Shown here piece by piece: positions 45,531 through 52,787 of a DNA stretch of 64,000 nt (positions within the stretch are counted from its first letter, which is position 1; the number at the start of each line of letters is the position of its first letter). This DNA comes from CAZYFH01 sp965249175 (lineage in GTDB: Bacteria > Acidobacteriota > Vicinamibacteria > Vicinamibacterales > UBA8438). Made by a program: the position numbers and the translations under genes. The DNA is taken from NCBI GenBank assembly GCA_965249175.1, contig OZ252227.1:5580001-5644000 (forward strand). The letters are read 5' to 3'. Under the pieces are notes generated by a model. It ran no database searches and was not told the origin of the DNA. It saw only the letters and a list, made by a program, of their open reading frames with translations.

Positions 45531-45890
45531 ATGTCAGAACACACACACGAAGTGACCGACGCAAACTTCGCGGAATCGGTAATCAAGTCACCGCTTCCCG
45601 TGCTTGTCGATTTTTGGGCCGAGTGGTGCGGCCCCTGCCGCATGATCGCGCCGACCGTCGAGGCGCTCGCGGCCGACTACGCGGGTCGGTTGACGGTGGG
45701 GAAGCTCAACGTCGACAACAGCCCGGCCACGGCCGGGCAGTACGGCGTGCGATCGATCCCGACGCTGCTGCTCTTCAAGGGCGGTGAGGTGGTCGAGTCG
45801 GTCGTTGGACTCGCCGACAAGGTGCGCCTCCAGGCGATCGTCGACAAGCATCTCGAACCGGTCGCGGCCGACGTCCAGCGCGCTGGTTGA
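45531..45890 (+). CDS. trxA: Thioredoxin
   Basis: 119 residues, classical thioredoxin: DFWAEWCGPCRMIAPTVEALA with the C33-G-P-C36 redox pair, KLNVDNSPATAGQYGVRSIPTLLLFKGGEVVESVVG with the cis-Pro (SIPT). It reduces disulfides of ribonucleotide reductase, peroxiredoxins (the Bcp protein here is a likely client) and others. AGGAAACCAGG lies just before the ATG. The last 303 bp of the gene are covered on the opposite strand by the open frame of the phosphatase gene. Confidence 0.97.
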   Translation: MSEHTHEVTDANFAESVIKSPLPVLVDFWAEWCGPCRMIAPTVEALAADYAGRLTVGKLNVDNSPATAGQYGVRSIPTLLLFKGGEVVESVVGLADKVRLQAIVDKHLEPVAADVQRAG

Positions 45891-46391
45891 CCTGGGCAGC
45901 GCGCCGGCGAACTTAGCCGCGTTCGCCGTGTCGTCCACCAATCGCGCCACCACCTCGCCGATGAGCCGGTCCAACTGCGCGGCCGCCCGCCGATAGCCGA
46001 CACGTGGCCCACCATACGGGTCGGCCACTTCCTCGCCGGTACCGGCGAAGTCACCGAGCATCCGGACCGGCGCGTTCAACCCGATCGACTCGACCTCGGC
46101 GGTCGTCGTCCTGTCCATCGTGAGCACGAGATCGGCCTCCATCTGCTTCGTGACCGACCGCGCGCGGTGAAGGTTGATGTCGAGACCGTACCGCTGATGC
46201 AACTCCTCCACGGCGTCCGCGCTGGGCAAGTTCCCGTCGTATGCGATCGTGCCCGCCGAGGAGACATCGACCGTCTCGAGGGTCGGGTGGTCTTTCAAGC
46301 GCCTTCTCAGGAGCGCTTCGGCCATCGGACTGCGACAGATGTTGCCGGCGCAGACGACGAGAATTCGACCGATACGGGTGCTGGTGCTCAC
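45588..46391 (-). CDS. Low-molecular-weight protein tyrosine phosphatase with antisense C-terminal extension
   Basis: 267 residues from a GTG. Residues 1-160 are a complete LMW-PTP: P-loop C14-A-G-N-I-C-R20-S with GNICRSPMAEALL, SAGTIAYDG, and the general acid D124 in EEVADPYGG. These enzymes dephosphorylate tyrosine kinases of capsule export (Wzb/Ptp type) or act in the arsenate-reductase fold. The domain should end near residue 165, but no stop occurs and the frame continues for 100 residues entirely antisense to trxA (Arg/Asp-rich, no recognisable fold). Either the real stop was lost and the extension is tolerated, or a small indel near 45890 hides it. Confidence 0.85.
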   Translation of the reverse strand: MSTSTRIGRILVVCAGNICRSPMAEALLRRRLKDHPTLETVDVSSAGTIAYDGNLPSADAVEELHQRYGLDINLHRARSVTKQMEADLVLTMDRTTTAEVESIGLNAPVRMLGDFAGTGEEVADPYGGPRVGYRRAAAQLDRLIGEVVARLVDDTANAAKFAGALPRSTSALDVGRDRFEMLVDDRLEAHLVGESNDRLDHLTALEEQQRRDRSHAVLPGRGRAVVDVELPHRQPTRVVGRERLDGRRDHAAGAAPLGPKIDKHGKR

Positions 46392-46457
46392 TCGTTTACC
46401 GGCCCGCTACTGTCATAAGACGCCAGAATGATGCATCTGCGACAACGCTCTAGCGGA

Positions 46458-46934
46458 TTATAGCTTCTTGAAGTACCTCGCGACCGGGAGATTCCGAAAG
46501 CCCGCGGACTCGTACGTACGCCGAGCCGGGGCGTGCCCGGGGTCTTCTCCGGTCTCCACCATCACGGTGGTCATGCCAGCCGTCTTGAGCCACGCCAGCG
46601 AGTGCTGGGTCAACGCCGTCGCGATCCCGCGACGCTGAAAATCTGGATCGACCGCAATCATGTAGATCTCACCCATACGATCGCCGGCGTGCAGCTTCAG
46701 CGCGACGAATCCGACGGTGTGCGAGCCGTCCAATGCGACCCACACGTGGATTTCCTTGTCCGCGCACACGAACTCGACCGCGCGACGTTGCGTCACGCGC
46801 CAGTCGGGGTGTTGCTCGCGATAGACGTCGGGGTCCATCGCGCGCTCGATCGATGCGAAGACGGGGTCCCACGCTCGCAGCGACAGTCGAACGATCGCGT
46901 CGAGTGTGGAATTCTCATAGGGCTCGATGACCAT
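46458..46934 (-). CDS. GNAT-family N-acetyltransferase
   Basis: About 158 residues from the ATG at 46934 (GAGAGG 10 nt upstream). The GNAT core is clear: VGFVALKLHAG, strand 4 GEIYMIAVDPDFQRRGIATALTQHSLAWLK with the acetyl-CoA pyrophosphate loop Q-R-R-G-I-A, and a C-terminal MVETGEDPGHAPARRTYESAGFRNLPVARYFKKL. Amine substrate unknown. The stop codon region contains TATAAT, which may be the -10 box of the downstream phosphatase gene. Confidence 0.88.
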   Translation of the reverse strand: MVIEPYENSTLDAIVRLSLRAWDPVFASIERAMDPDVYREQHPDWRVTQRRAVEFVCADKEIHVWVALDGSHTVGFVALKLHAGDRMGEIYMIAVDPDFQRRGIATALTQHSLAWLKTAGMTTVMVETGEDPGHAPARRTYESAGFRNLPVARYFKKL

Positions 46935-46991
46935 CTCGGGACAGCCTCTCGCAATGAAGGGGGCGCCGGCAGGTTGATCGGTTACCAACGC

Positions 46992-47582
46992 TCACGACCT
47001 CGCCGTCAGCCGCGCTATTCGCTCGTCACACTCATGAATCGTCGGCTGAGTGTCGAGACCCTCGATTGTGACGCTCGCGTAGAGCGTCCTCGCCTCCCGC
47101 CACAGCGCAAGCGCCCGCGCTCGATCACCCAGTCGCTCCTTCAGCATGGCCATTGGGCGTATCGCGTTCGCGTAGTGCAAGCTCCCCGGCTCGTCGTGAT
47201 CCCGTTAGAGGGCGGCGGCTTCTTCGTAACACGCATCCGCGTCGTTGACTCTCCCGCAGTGGTTGTGCAGGTCGCCAAGGTGCCTGATCTTGTGGGCCAG
47301 TTGCAACGGGTTGTTCGCCTCCCGCAGTAGCGCTACCGCTTCCAACCAACACGACAGGGCGGTGGAATCCTGGCGCAGATCGTGCTCGAGGTTGGCGAGC
47401 AGATGTAGCGCCTCGGCCAGCTCGACGGAATCCGCGTCGTCTCGGCACAGTGCCACGGCCTTGCCGAGGTCGCCGCGTGCGTCCCTCATCAGATTCAATC
47501 GCTCCGTGGCGGGTCTATTGAACGAAGACCGGCGAGTCGCCCATGCAGCCCGCATGAGCGCCCTGGCTTCGACATTCCCCAT
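46992..47582 (-). pseudogene. TPR-repeat protein interrupted by a nonsense codon
   Basis: One continuous frame from 47582 to 46992 apart from a single TAA at 47207-47205. Upstream part: ALHLLANLEHDLRQDSTALSCWLEAVALLREANNPLQLAHKIRHLGDLHNHCGRVNDADACYEEAAAL; after the stop RDHDEPGSLHYANAIRPMAMLKERLGDRARALALWREARTLY. The tetratricopeptide pattern runs straight across, and family members have Tyr at the stop position, so TAC to TAA is the likely change. A remnant scaffold protein, or a product with readthrough; binding partner unknown. Upstream are DUF1579, VOC and amidase genes on the same strand. Confidence 0.85.
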
Positions 47583-47663
47583 CTGCGTCTATTGTGGCGA
47601 CGGTGGCGCACCGTTTGGAGACGTCATTCGAGTACGGCTCACGTCATGCCGATCCGCGTCGGG

Positions 47664-48137
47664 CTAGCGGACGGCCATCCTGCGCGAGTACTCCGTTTCC
47701 ACCGCCAGCGCCTCATTGCCAGTCGGGGAGACGTTGTACATCAGGATGCGAAGCCTATCGGCCGTGGCAGCTTCGATGAGGATTCTCCAGCCCCAATCCG
47801 GGCCCGGCGGCGCAGCGTACGTGCCGAAGGCGGAGATCCGCCCTTCGTTGTCGGTTTCGCCACGCAGCAGCAGGAACTTGCCTCCCGTGTGCCAGGAGTC
47901 AATCCACGTCATGTCTTCGGGGCTCGGATCCGGTGCGTTCCGGATGATGAGGAGGCCGTCTTGGGGCCGGCCGCCGTCCTCCCACGTGTAGGTGACTGTC
48001 GCGAACGACTCGCGCGCCGCGACCGCGATCGCAGCAGTCGTCTCCGACTCCCTGACGGGATTGTGGGGTGACACCCAGAGACGGTTGGTCCCGTGCCACT
48101 GGCCGACGAGCGTGCTCAGTTGAGCCCTGATGTTCAT
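47664..48137 (-). CDS. DUF1579-type protein
   Basis: 157 residues with the calycin-like beta pattern of DUF1579-type proteins: LSTLVGQWHGTNRLW near the start, FATVTYTWEDGGRPQDGLLII, then MTWIDSWHTGGKFLLLRGE and WGWRILIEAATADRLRILMYNVSPTG. Such proteins often accompany glyoxalase-superfamily genes; the biochemical role is not known. Its ATG is 4 bp behind the VOC gene stop, so they are co-translated. Confidence 0.8.
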   Translation of the reverse strand: MNIRAQLSTLVGQWHGTNRLWVSPHNPVRESETTAAIAVAARESFATVTYTWEDGGRPQDGLLIIRNAPDPSPEDMTWIDSWHTGGKFLLLRGETDNEGRISAFGTYAAPPGPDWGWRILIEAATADRLRILMYNVSPTGNEALAVETEYSRRMAVR

Positions 48138-48141
48138 GGCG

Positions 48142-48564
48142 CTACTGATACGACGCGGTGTACGTCGCCTCCGGCGGGATCTGCTTCACCACGTCGACCA
48201 ATTGGGCTGCTGGATCGCGAATCAGAAAGTGGCGTTGCCCCCACGGCTCGTCTCGAAGCTCAACGACGACCGTGCAACCAGCGCCCTGTACGTCGCGATA
48301 CAACGAGTCCACGTCTTCGACCTCCAACGTGAAGATCACGCCGTCGCCGCTGAACGCGGGGTGGAGTGGCGAGGGTTGAGACTCCTGGTCAGGCTTCATG
48401 AATGCCATCTCGACGGGCTTCCCGCCGCCTTCGCGCGGCGCATGCAGCTGCACGTACCAATCAGCCTCGAACACGACGTGGAAGCCGAGGTGGTTCACGT
48501 AGAAGTCGCGCGCCTCGATGAGCTTCGGGGTCACGACCACCGGAAAGCTGCTCTTGTACTCCAT
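48142..48564 (-). CDS. VOC (glyoxalase/dioxygenase-fold) protein
   Basis: 140 residues from the ATG at 48564 (GGAGG 9 nt upstream). Two beta-alpha-beta-beta-beta modules: PKLIEARDFYVNHLGFHVVFEADWYVQLHAP and GDGVIFTLEVEDVDSLYRDVQGAGCTVVVELRDEPWGQRHFLIRDPAAQLVDVVKQ. Members bind a metal and act on small toxins or antibiotics (bleomycin resistance type) or are uncharacterised. It begins 37 bp after the amidase stop and forms a run amidase, VOC, DUF1579. Confidence 0.87.
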   Translation of the reverse strand: MEYKSSFPVVVTPKLIEARDFYVNHLGFHVVFEADWYVQLHAPREGGGKPVEMAFMKPDQESQPSPLHPAFSGDGVIFTLEVEDVDSLYRDVQGAGCTVVVELRDEPWGQRHFLIRDPAAQLVDVVKQIPPEATYTASYQ

Positions 48565-48601
48565 CGTCACTACCTCCACCCTCGCGCACACGACGTCGTC
48601 T

Positions 48602-50290
48602 TCATGCCGGCATCTCGATCGTCGGGAGAAACCCGGGCGGGCGACGATGCCGGGTCGCTTGCTCGAACGCGTAGGCAATCCCGATCAACGTCGGCTCGCT
48701 CCAGGCGCGGCCGAAGAACGACACGCCCACTGGCAAGCCAAAGACCGCCCCCGCCGGCACCGTGATGCTCGGATAGCCAGCGACGGCGGCGTAGGCTGCG
48801 CTGCCTCCACCGAAGTGATCGCCGTTGACGAGATCGGTCACCCAGGCGGGCCCACCGGTGGGAGCGAGGATGGCGTCCAACTGATGCGCGTCCATCACCC
48901 GATCGATCCCCTCAGCGCGGGACAGCCGTCGCGCCGTGTCGCGCGCGCGCACATACACCTGATCAGACAACGGCCCCTTCGCCGCGGCGGCTTCGAACCG
49001 CTCCTGTTGGAAGTACGCCATCTCGTCGGCCGCGTGTCGCCGGTTGAACTCGATGACCTCGGCCAGCGTGCGCGCCGGTACATTCTGACCCAACGTGTCG
49101 AGATAGGCGTTGAGGCCGGTCTTGAACTCGTACAGCAGCACCTCCGTCTCGGCCCGTCCGAGGGCGGCACTCGGGCCGAACATCGCGAGTGGACTCGTGG
49201 ACGGCAGGTCGAACGGATCGACAATGACGGCGCCGTTCGCCTGCATCGCGTCGATCGCCGCAGCCATCAATCGGTCTACGACTTCGTGGAAGCCGAAATA
49301 GCGGCGAGACACGCCGAGGCGCGTGCCGGCGAGCCCGCCGACGTCGAGAAACGGCGTGTAATCCGAGAGACCGCGCTGACCGGACTCGGCCGTGGCCGGG
49401 TCGCGTGTATCGACGCCGGTCAGCGCACCCAAGACGACCGCCGCGTCACGAACCGATCGCGCCAATGGCCCGGCCGTGTCCTGGCTGTGGGAGATGGGAA
49501 TGATCCCCGCACGACTCACCAACCCAACCGTCGGCTTGATGCCGACGATGCCGTTGGCGGACGACGGACACACGATCGAGCCGTCGGTCTCGGTACCGAT
49601 CGCGACGGCGGCGAGGTTGGCGGAGACCGCGACAGCCGAGCCTGAGCTCGATCCGCACGGGTTTCGATCGAGCACGTACGGGTTCCGGCATTGGCCGCCC
49701 CGTCCGCTCCAGCCGCTCGACGATCGTGTCGAGCGGAAGTTGGCCCATTCGCTAAGGTTGGCCTTGCCCAGCAGCACCGCACCCGCCTCCCGCAGTCTGC
49801 TGGCGACGGTCGAATCCTCGGTCGGGACGGAGCCGCTGAGCGCGAGCGACCCAGCGGTGGTGGTCATCCGGTCGGCCGTATCGATGTTGTCCTTGAGCAG
49901 GATCGGGATGCCGTGGAGCGGCCCGCGTGAGGCTCCGCTGCCGCGCTCGCGGTCGAGCGTCTGTGCGATGTCCAGCGCCTCCGGGTTCACCTCGATGACC
50001 GAACGGAGCGTCGGACCGCGCCGATCGAGCGCGTCAACGCGCGCCATGTACGCCTCGGTGACGTCACGCGCCGTCAGACGTCCGGACGCCATGGCCTCGC
50101 CCAACTCGGCGATGGAGAGCTCGTCGAGCTCAAAGGGCGCAACGGTCGATGCGGGTGCGACGGCCGTCGGCGCATCCGTCGCGCCGTCATCGGACACCGT
50201 TGGCCCGCACGCGACGGGGCTCGTGACGGCCAGCGCGCCGCCGACGGCGCCATAGCGGAGGATGTCGCGGCGACTAACCCTAGAGCTCAC
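48602..50290 (-). CDS. Amidase-signature enzyme with Tat signal peptide
   Basis: About 562 residues. The only reasonable start is the GTG at 50290, giving a short n-region V-S-S-R-V-S-R-R-D-I-L with twin arginines, and h-region YGAVGGALAVTSPVACG with a lipobox-like Cys. The amidase signature has the Ser-cisSer-Lys triad: LLKDNIDTADRMTTTAGS, NPCGSSSGSAVAVSANLA and GTETDGSIVCPSSANGIVGIKPT. It hydrolyses an amide in the periplasm; specificity unknown. The start codon and the -10 box (TACACT, 10 nt upstream) both lie in the 162-bp repeat element at 50275-50436. Confidence 0.9.
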   Translation of the reverse strand: MSSRVSRRDILRYGAVGGALAVTSPVACGPTVSDDGATDAPTAVAPASTVAPFELDELSIAELGEAMASGRLTARDVTEAYMARVDALDRRGPTLRSVIEVNPEALDIAQTLDRERGSGASRGPLHGIPILLKDNIDTADRMTTTAGSLALSGSVPTEDSTVASRLREAGAVLLGKANLSEWANFRSTRSSSGWSGRGGQCRNPYVLDRNPCGSSSGSAVAVSANLAAVAIGTETDGSIVCPSSANGIVGIKPTVGLVSRAGIIPISHSQDTAGPLARSVRDAAVVLGALTGVDTRDPATAESGQRGLSDYTPFLDVGGLAGTRLGVSRRYFGFHEVVDRLMAAAIDAMQANGAVIVDPFDLPSTSPLAMFGPSAALGRAETEVLLYEFKTGLNAYLDTLGQNVPARTLAEVIEFNRRHAADEMAYFQQERFEAAAAKGPLSDQVYVRARDTARRLSRAEGIDRVMDAHQLDAILAPTGGPAWVTDLVNGDHFGGGSAAYAAVAGYPSITVPAGAVFGLPVGVSFFGRAWSEPTLIGIAYAFEQATRHRRPPGFLPTIEMPA

Positions 50291-50436
50291 TTGGATTGAC
50301 AGTGTATCGCGCAGGGCTGGGCGGCGGGGGCAAGGCGCGACAAGGGAGTGTGGCGGGCCCACATGACCGAGGCGCAACGCCGCCCTCGTCGTCCAGAACC
50401 AGCGAGACCTGGCAACCCAAGTGAGCTCTGGGGTTA
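50275..50436. mobile_element. MITE-like 162-bp element with 24-bp inverted ends (repeat A3)
   Basis: The ends TAACCCTAGAGCTCACTTGG + ATTG (50275-50298) and, on the opposite strand, TAACCCCAGAGCTCACTTGG + GTTG (50436-50413) match at 22 of 24 positions, with 114 bp between them. They match palindromes A1 and A2, where the two ends abut. No coding sequence fits inside. No target-site duplication is apparent. It provides the start codon and -10 box of the amidase gene. Confidence 0.6.
50301..50306 (-). promoter_or_regulatory. -10 box of the amidase gene, near-leaderless
   Basis: TACACT on the minus strand ends 10 nt before the GTG at 50290, inside the repeat element. Confidence 0.45.
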
Positions 50437-50458
50437 GGCGTGCCGTTCATCTCAGCCG

Positions 50459-51058
50459 CTATTCCACCGAGATGCTCATCGGCACGTACGTGTCGCCCCA
50501 GTGGAGTCGCAGCTCCGCGTCCTTCTTCTCAACCGCGGCGAAGTAGTACGCCATCGTCTCGATGTGCTCGCCCAGCCGGGGCGACACCATGAAGCGGAGT
50601 GCGTCATGTTCCTCGCCGGGGTACGGCGTGTGATACACGTCGGCCTCGCGGCTGAAGATCAGCGTCCAGCGGTTCGGGTCCGGAATAGCCCAGAGGCTGT
50701 ACTTGCCGGCCGGCAGCGGGTTGCCGTTGATGGTGACGTTGCGACTGAACTCGAGTGCCGTGGCGTCGTTGGCGCCGGGGTTCCAAATCTCCCCGAACGG
50801 CACGATCCCGCCAAACAACTCGCGGCCGCGCGCGACCGGACGGTCGTAGGTGATGGTGATCGACGTGTCGGCGATCTCCTGCCAGACGGACCCACTTTGA
50901 CTCGCCTTGACGTCGTCGAGCGGCATGACGTCTTCGGCTTCAGCCGACGCGCCCGCCGTTGCCTGCGACGACTCCGCCCCGGCGGTCTCGTTCCCACCCG
51001 CGCAGCCCGCGAGCGCACACACGGCGAGCACGGTGATCAGTACGTCATTTCTTGGCAT
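50459..51058 (-). CDS. DUF2911 lipoprotein
   Basis: 199 residues from the ATG at 51058 (GGAGGG 7 nt upstream). Lipoprotein signal VLITVLAVCALAGC with lipobox A-L-A-G-C. An Ala/Glu/Ser linker then leads to the DUF2911 domain: ADTSITITYDRPVARGRELFGGIVPFGEIWNPGANDATALEFSRNVTINGNPLPAGKYSLWAIPDPNRWTLIFS. Families with this domain are common in Bacteroidetes and Acidobacteria, and the function is unknown. The conserved W-N-P-G-A-N-x-A-T and G-K-Y-S-L-W motifs are intact. Confidence 0.9.
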   Translation of the reverse strand: MPRNDVLITVLAVCALAGCAGGNETAGAESSQATAGASAEAEDVMPLDDVKASQSGSVWQEIADTSITITYDRPVARGRELFGGIVPFGEIWNPGANDATALEFSRNVTINGNPLPAGKYSLWAIPDPNRWTLIFSREADVYHTPYPGEEHDALRFMVSPRLGEHIETMAYYFAAVEKKDAELRLHWGDTYVPMSISVE

Positions 51059-51151
51059 CGCGCACCCTCCAGGTCTCGGACCGTACCGCGGGCCACCGCC
51101 GATTTCAAGGCTGGGCGCCAAGAATTCGACATCGCCCGCGGCGGGTCGACG

Positions 51152-52756
51152 TCAGCGGGGCGCGCTGGCGTCGGGCAGCGCCTTGCGCGGCAACCGATCG
51201 TCGAGCATGGCGGTGTTGTAGGCAAAGGTCGCCGCGACCACCGCCATCTGCACCAGATCGTCGGATTGGACGCGATCGTAGACATCCATGTTCGAGTGGT
51301 GGGTCCGCGAGTTGTACTCGAGCCGATCCTGCATGAACTGGAACCCCGGGATGCCGACTTCGTCGAACGCGATGTGATCGGTGCCGCGGGTCGACCGTGG
51401 ACCGATCGTGGTCACCCCAAGATCGGACAGCCCCGGTAGCCACGAGCGAAAGATCGGTCCGGCCCCCTGGTTCTCCTGGAGCCAGATACCCCGGATCCGG
51501 CCAGCCCCATTGTCGATGTTGAAGTACGCGGACACCCCGTCGTGTGCGGCCTCGAGCCGCATCGTGCGACGATCGGCGTAGTGCGAATGGACATACGCAC
51601 GCGAACCGAGCAACCCCTGCTCCTCTCCCCCCCATAGCGCGATCCGAACCGTCCGACGGGGCCGCGCGCCGACCTCCAGCAGGATCCGCATCGCCTCCAT
51701 CACTGCGGCGACGCCCGTCGCGTTGTCGGTGGCGCCAGTTGAGGCATGCGTCGAATCGAAATGCGCGCCCAGCATCACGACCTCGTCGGCGCGATCGGTG
51801 CCGCGGATCTCGCCGGTGATGTTGAACCCGTTTGGGCGCGTCTCGTCGTGAAACCGCGTCTCGATGTCGAGCTCGACGCGCACCGGGATCGCTTTGTCGA
51901 GGACGCGAACCATCCGGTTGTAGTGCTCGACAGCGATCGTCGCCGACGGGACGACCTGCGCGGCACGCGCGTCGCGCGAGCCACCCCGACCGACGAACAC
52001 GGTCCCCCCGTCCGTCCGTTGCGTCGGCCACACGAGATTGCTCCCGCTCGGGGCGCCGGACACCGTCGAGCTGTCGCTCCCGCGATCGAGGACGGCAACG
52101 ACGCCCTCCTCCAAATAGAACGCGTCGGTCAGCTCGCGAAGGGACGGAGTAGTCTCGCTCCCGCGGCCGCTGCCCGCCCCGCCGGACCGCGCGCGCCGGG
52201 ACGGCATCCGGCTCGCCTCGGCCAGCAGCGCATCGTCCATCCGGAGCACGACGTCGCCCTCCAGCATCCCCACGTCTCGCGCCGGCTGCGGCAACACGAC
52301 TTTGCCACCGAGCGTGCCGCGGTATCGCGCGAAGTCGTCGTGCCCGCGGATGTCGACCCGTACGACCTCCGCCGTCACCGCGCCGGCCGTGCTCGGGCTC
52401 CACGACCGCGGGTATCCGATGATCGGCATCACCTGTGGTTCGGTCATGTGAGCGGTGAACCGAACGAGCGACCATCCCCGGCCGAACGCGAAGCGCTCCT
52501 CGCGCACGTCTTGCACGCCCCAGCCCCGCAGCCGATCCATCGCCCACGCCTTTGCCGCCTCGATGGCCGGTGTGCCGGTCACACGGGGGCCGTAGACGTC
52601 GCTCAGCCAGCTGACAAGCTCCATCGCCTCGGAGCGCTCCAGCCCTTCCTGCTTGATGGCCGCGATCGCGCCGGTGTCGGGCGTCTGCGCCGATGGCGCC
52701 GTGGCCGTCGCCAGAGTGGCGAGCGCCAGCGCGAGCGCACCGACCGTGCGTGTCAT
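51152..52756 (-). CDS. Secreted M28-family zinc aminopeptidase
   Basis: About 534 residues from the ATG at 52756. Signal peptide VGALALALATLATATAPSAQ. A protease-associated (PA) type insert lies in the middle (ASRMPSRRARSGG to GSNLVWP). The catalytic domain has GAHFDSTHASTGATDNATGVAAVMEAMRIL (first His/Asp metal ligands), the base and ligand in WGGEEQGLLGSRAYV, ISAYFNIDNGAG and HHSNMDVYDRV near the end. It removes N-terminal amino acids in the periplasm; usual co-substrates are oligopeptides. TATAAT sits exactly 7 nt before the ATG, a leaderless arrangement. It is divergent from the ADOP gene, 31 bp apart. Confidence 0.9.
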   Translation of the reverse strand: MTRTVGALALALATLATATAPSAQTPDTGAIAAIKQEGLERSEAMELVSWLSDVYGPRVTGTPAIEAAKAWAMDRLRGWGVQDVREERFAFGRGWSLVRFTAHMTEPQVMPIIGYPRSWSPSTAGAVTAEVVRVDIRGHDDFARYRGTLGGKVVLPQPARDVGMLEGDVVLRMDDALLAEASRMPSRRARSGGAGSGRGSETTPSLRELTDAFYLEEGVVAVLDRGSDSSTVSGAPSGSNLVWPTQRTDGGTVFVGRGGSRDARAAQVVPSATIAVEHYNRMVRVLDKAIPVRVELDIETRFHDETRPNGFNITGEIRGTDRADEVVMLGAHFDSTHASTGATDNATGVAAVMEAMRILLEVGARPRRTVRIALWGGEEQGLLGSRAYVHSHYADRRTMRLEAAHDGVSAYFNIDNGAGRIRGIWLQENQGAGPIFRSWLPGLSDLGVTTIGPRSTRGTDHIAFDEVGIPGFQFMQDRLEYNSRTHHSNMDVYDRVQSDDLVQMAVVAATFAYNTAMLDDRLPRKALPDASAPR

Positions 52757-52763
52757 GTACGGC

Positions 52764-52769
52764 ATTATA
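52764..52769 (-). promoter_or_regulatory. -10 box of the M28 peptidase gene, leaderless arrangement
   Basis: A perfect TATAAT on the minus strand ends 7 nt before the ATG at 52756, so the first transcribed base should be the start codon. Confidence 0.6.
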
Positions 52770-52787
52770 GGGGTCAGCCTCCAACTC

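Noticed and set aside
47531..47667. Possible extra gene between DUF1579 and the TPR gene
   Set aside because: Only short frames without ribosome-binding sites; the 81-bp gap shows nothing convincing.
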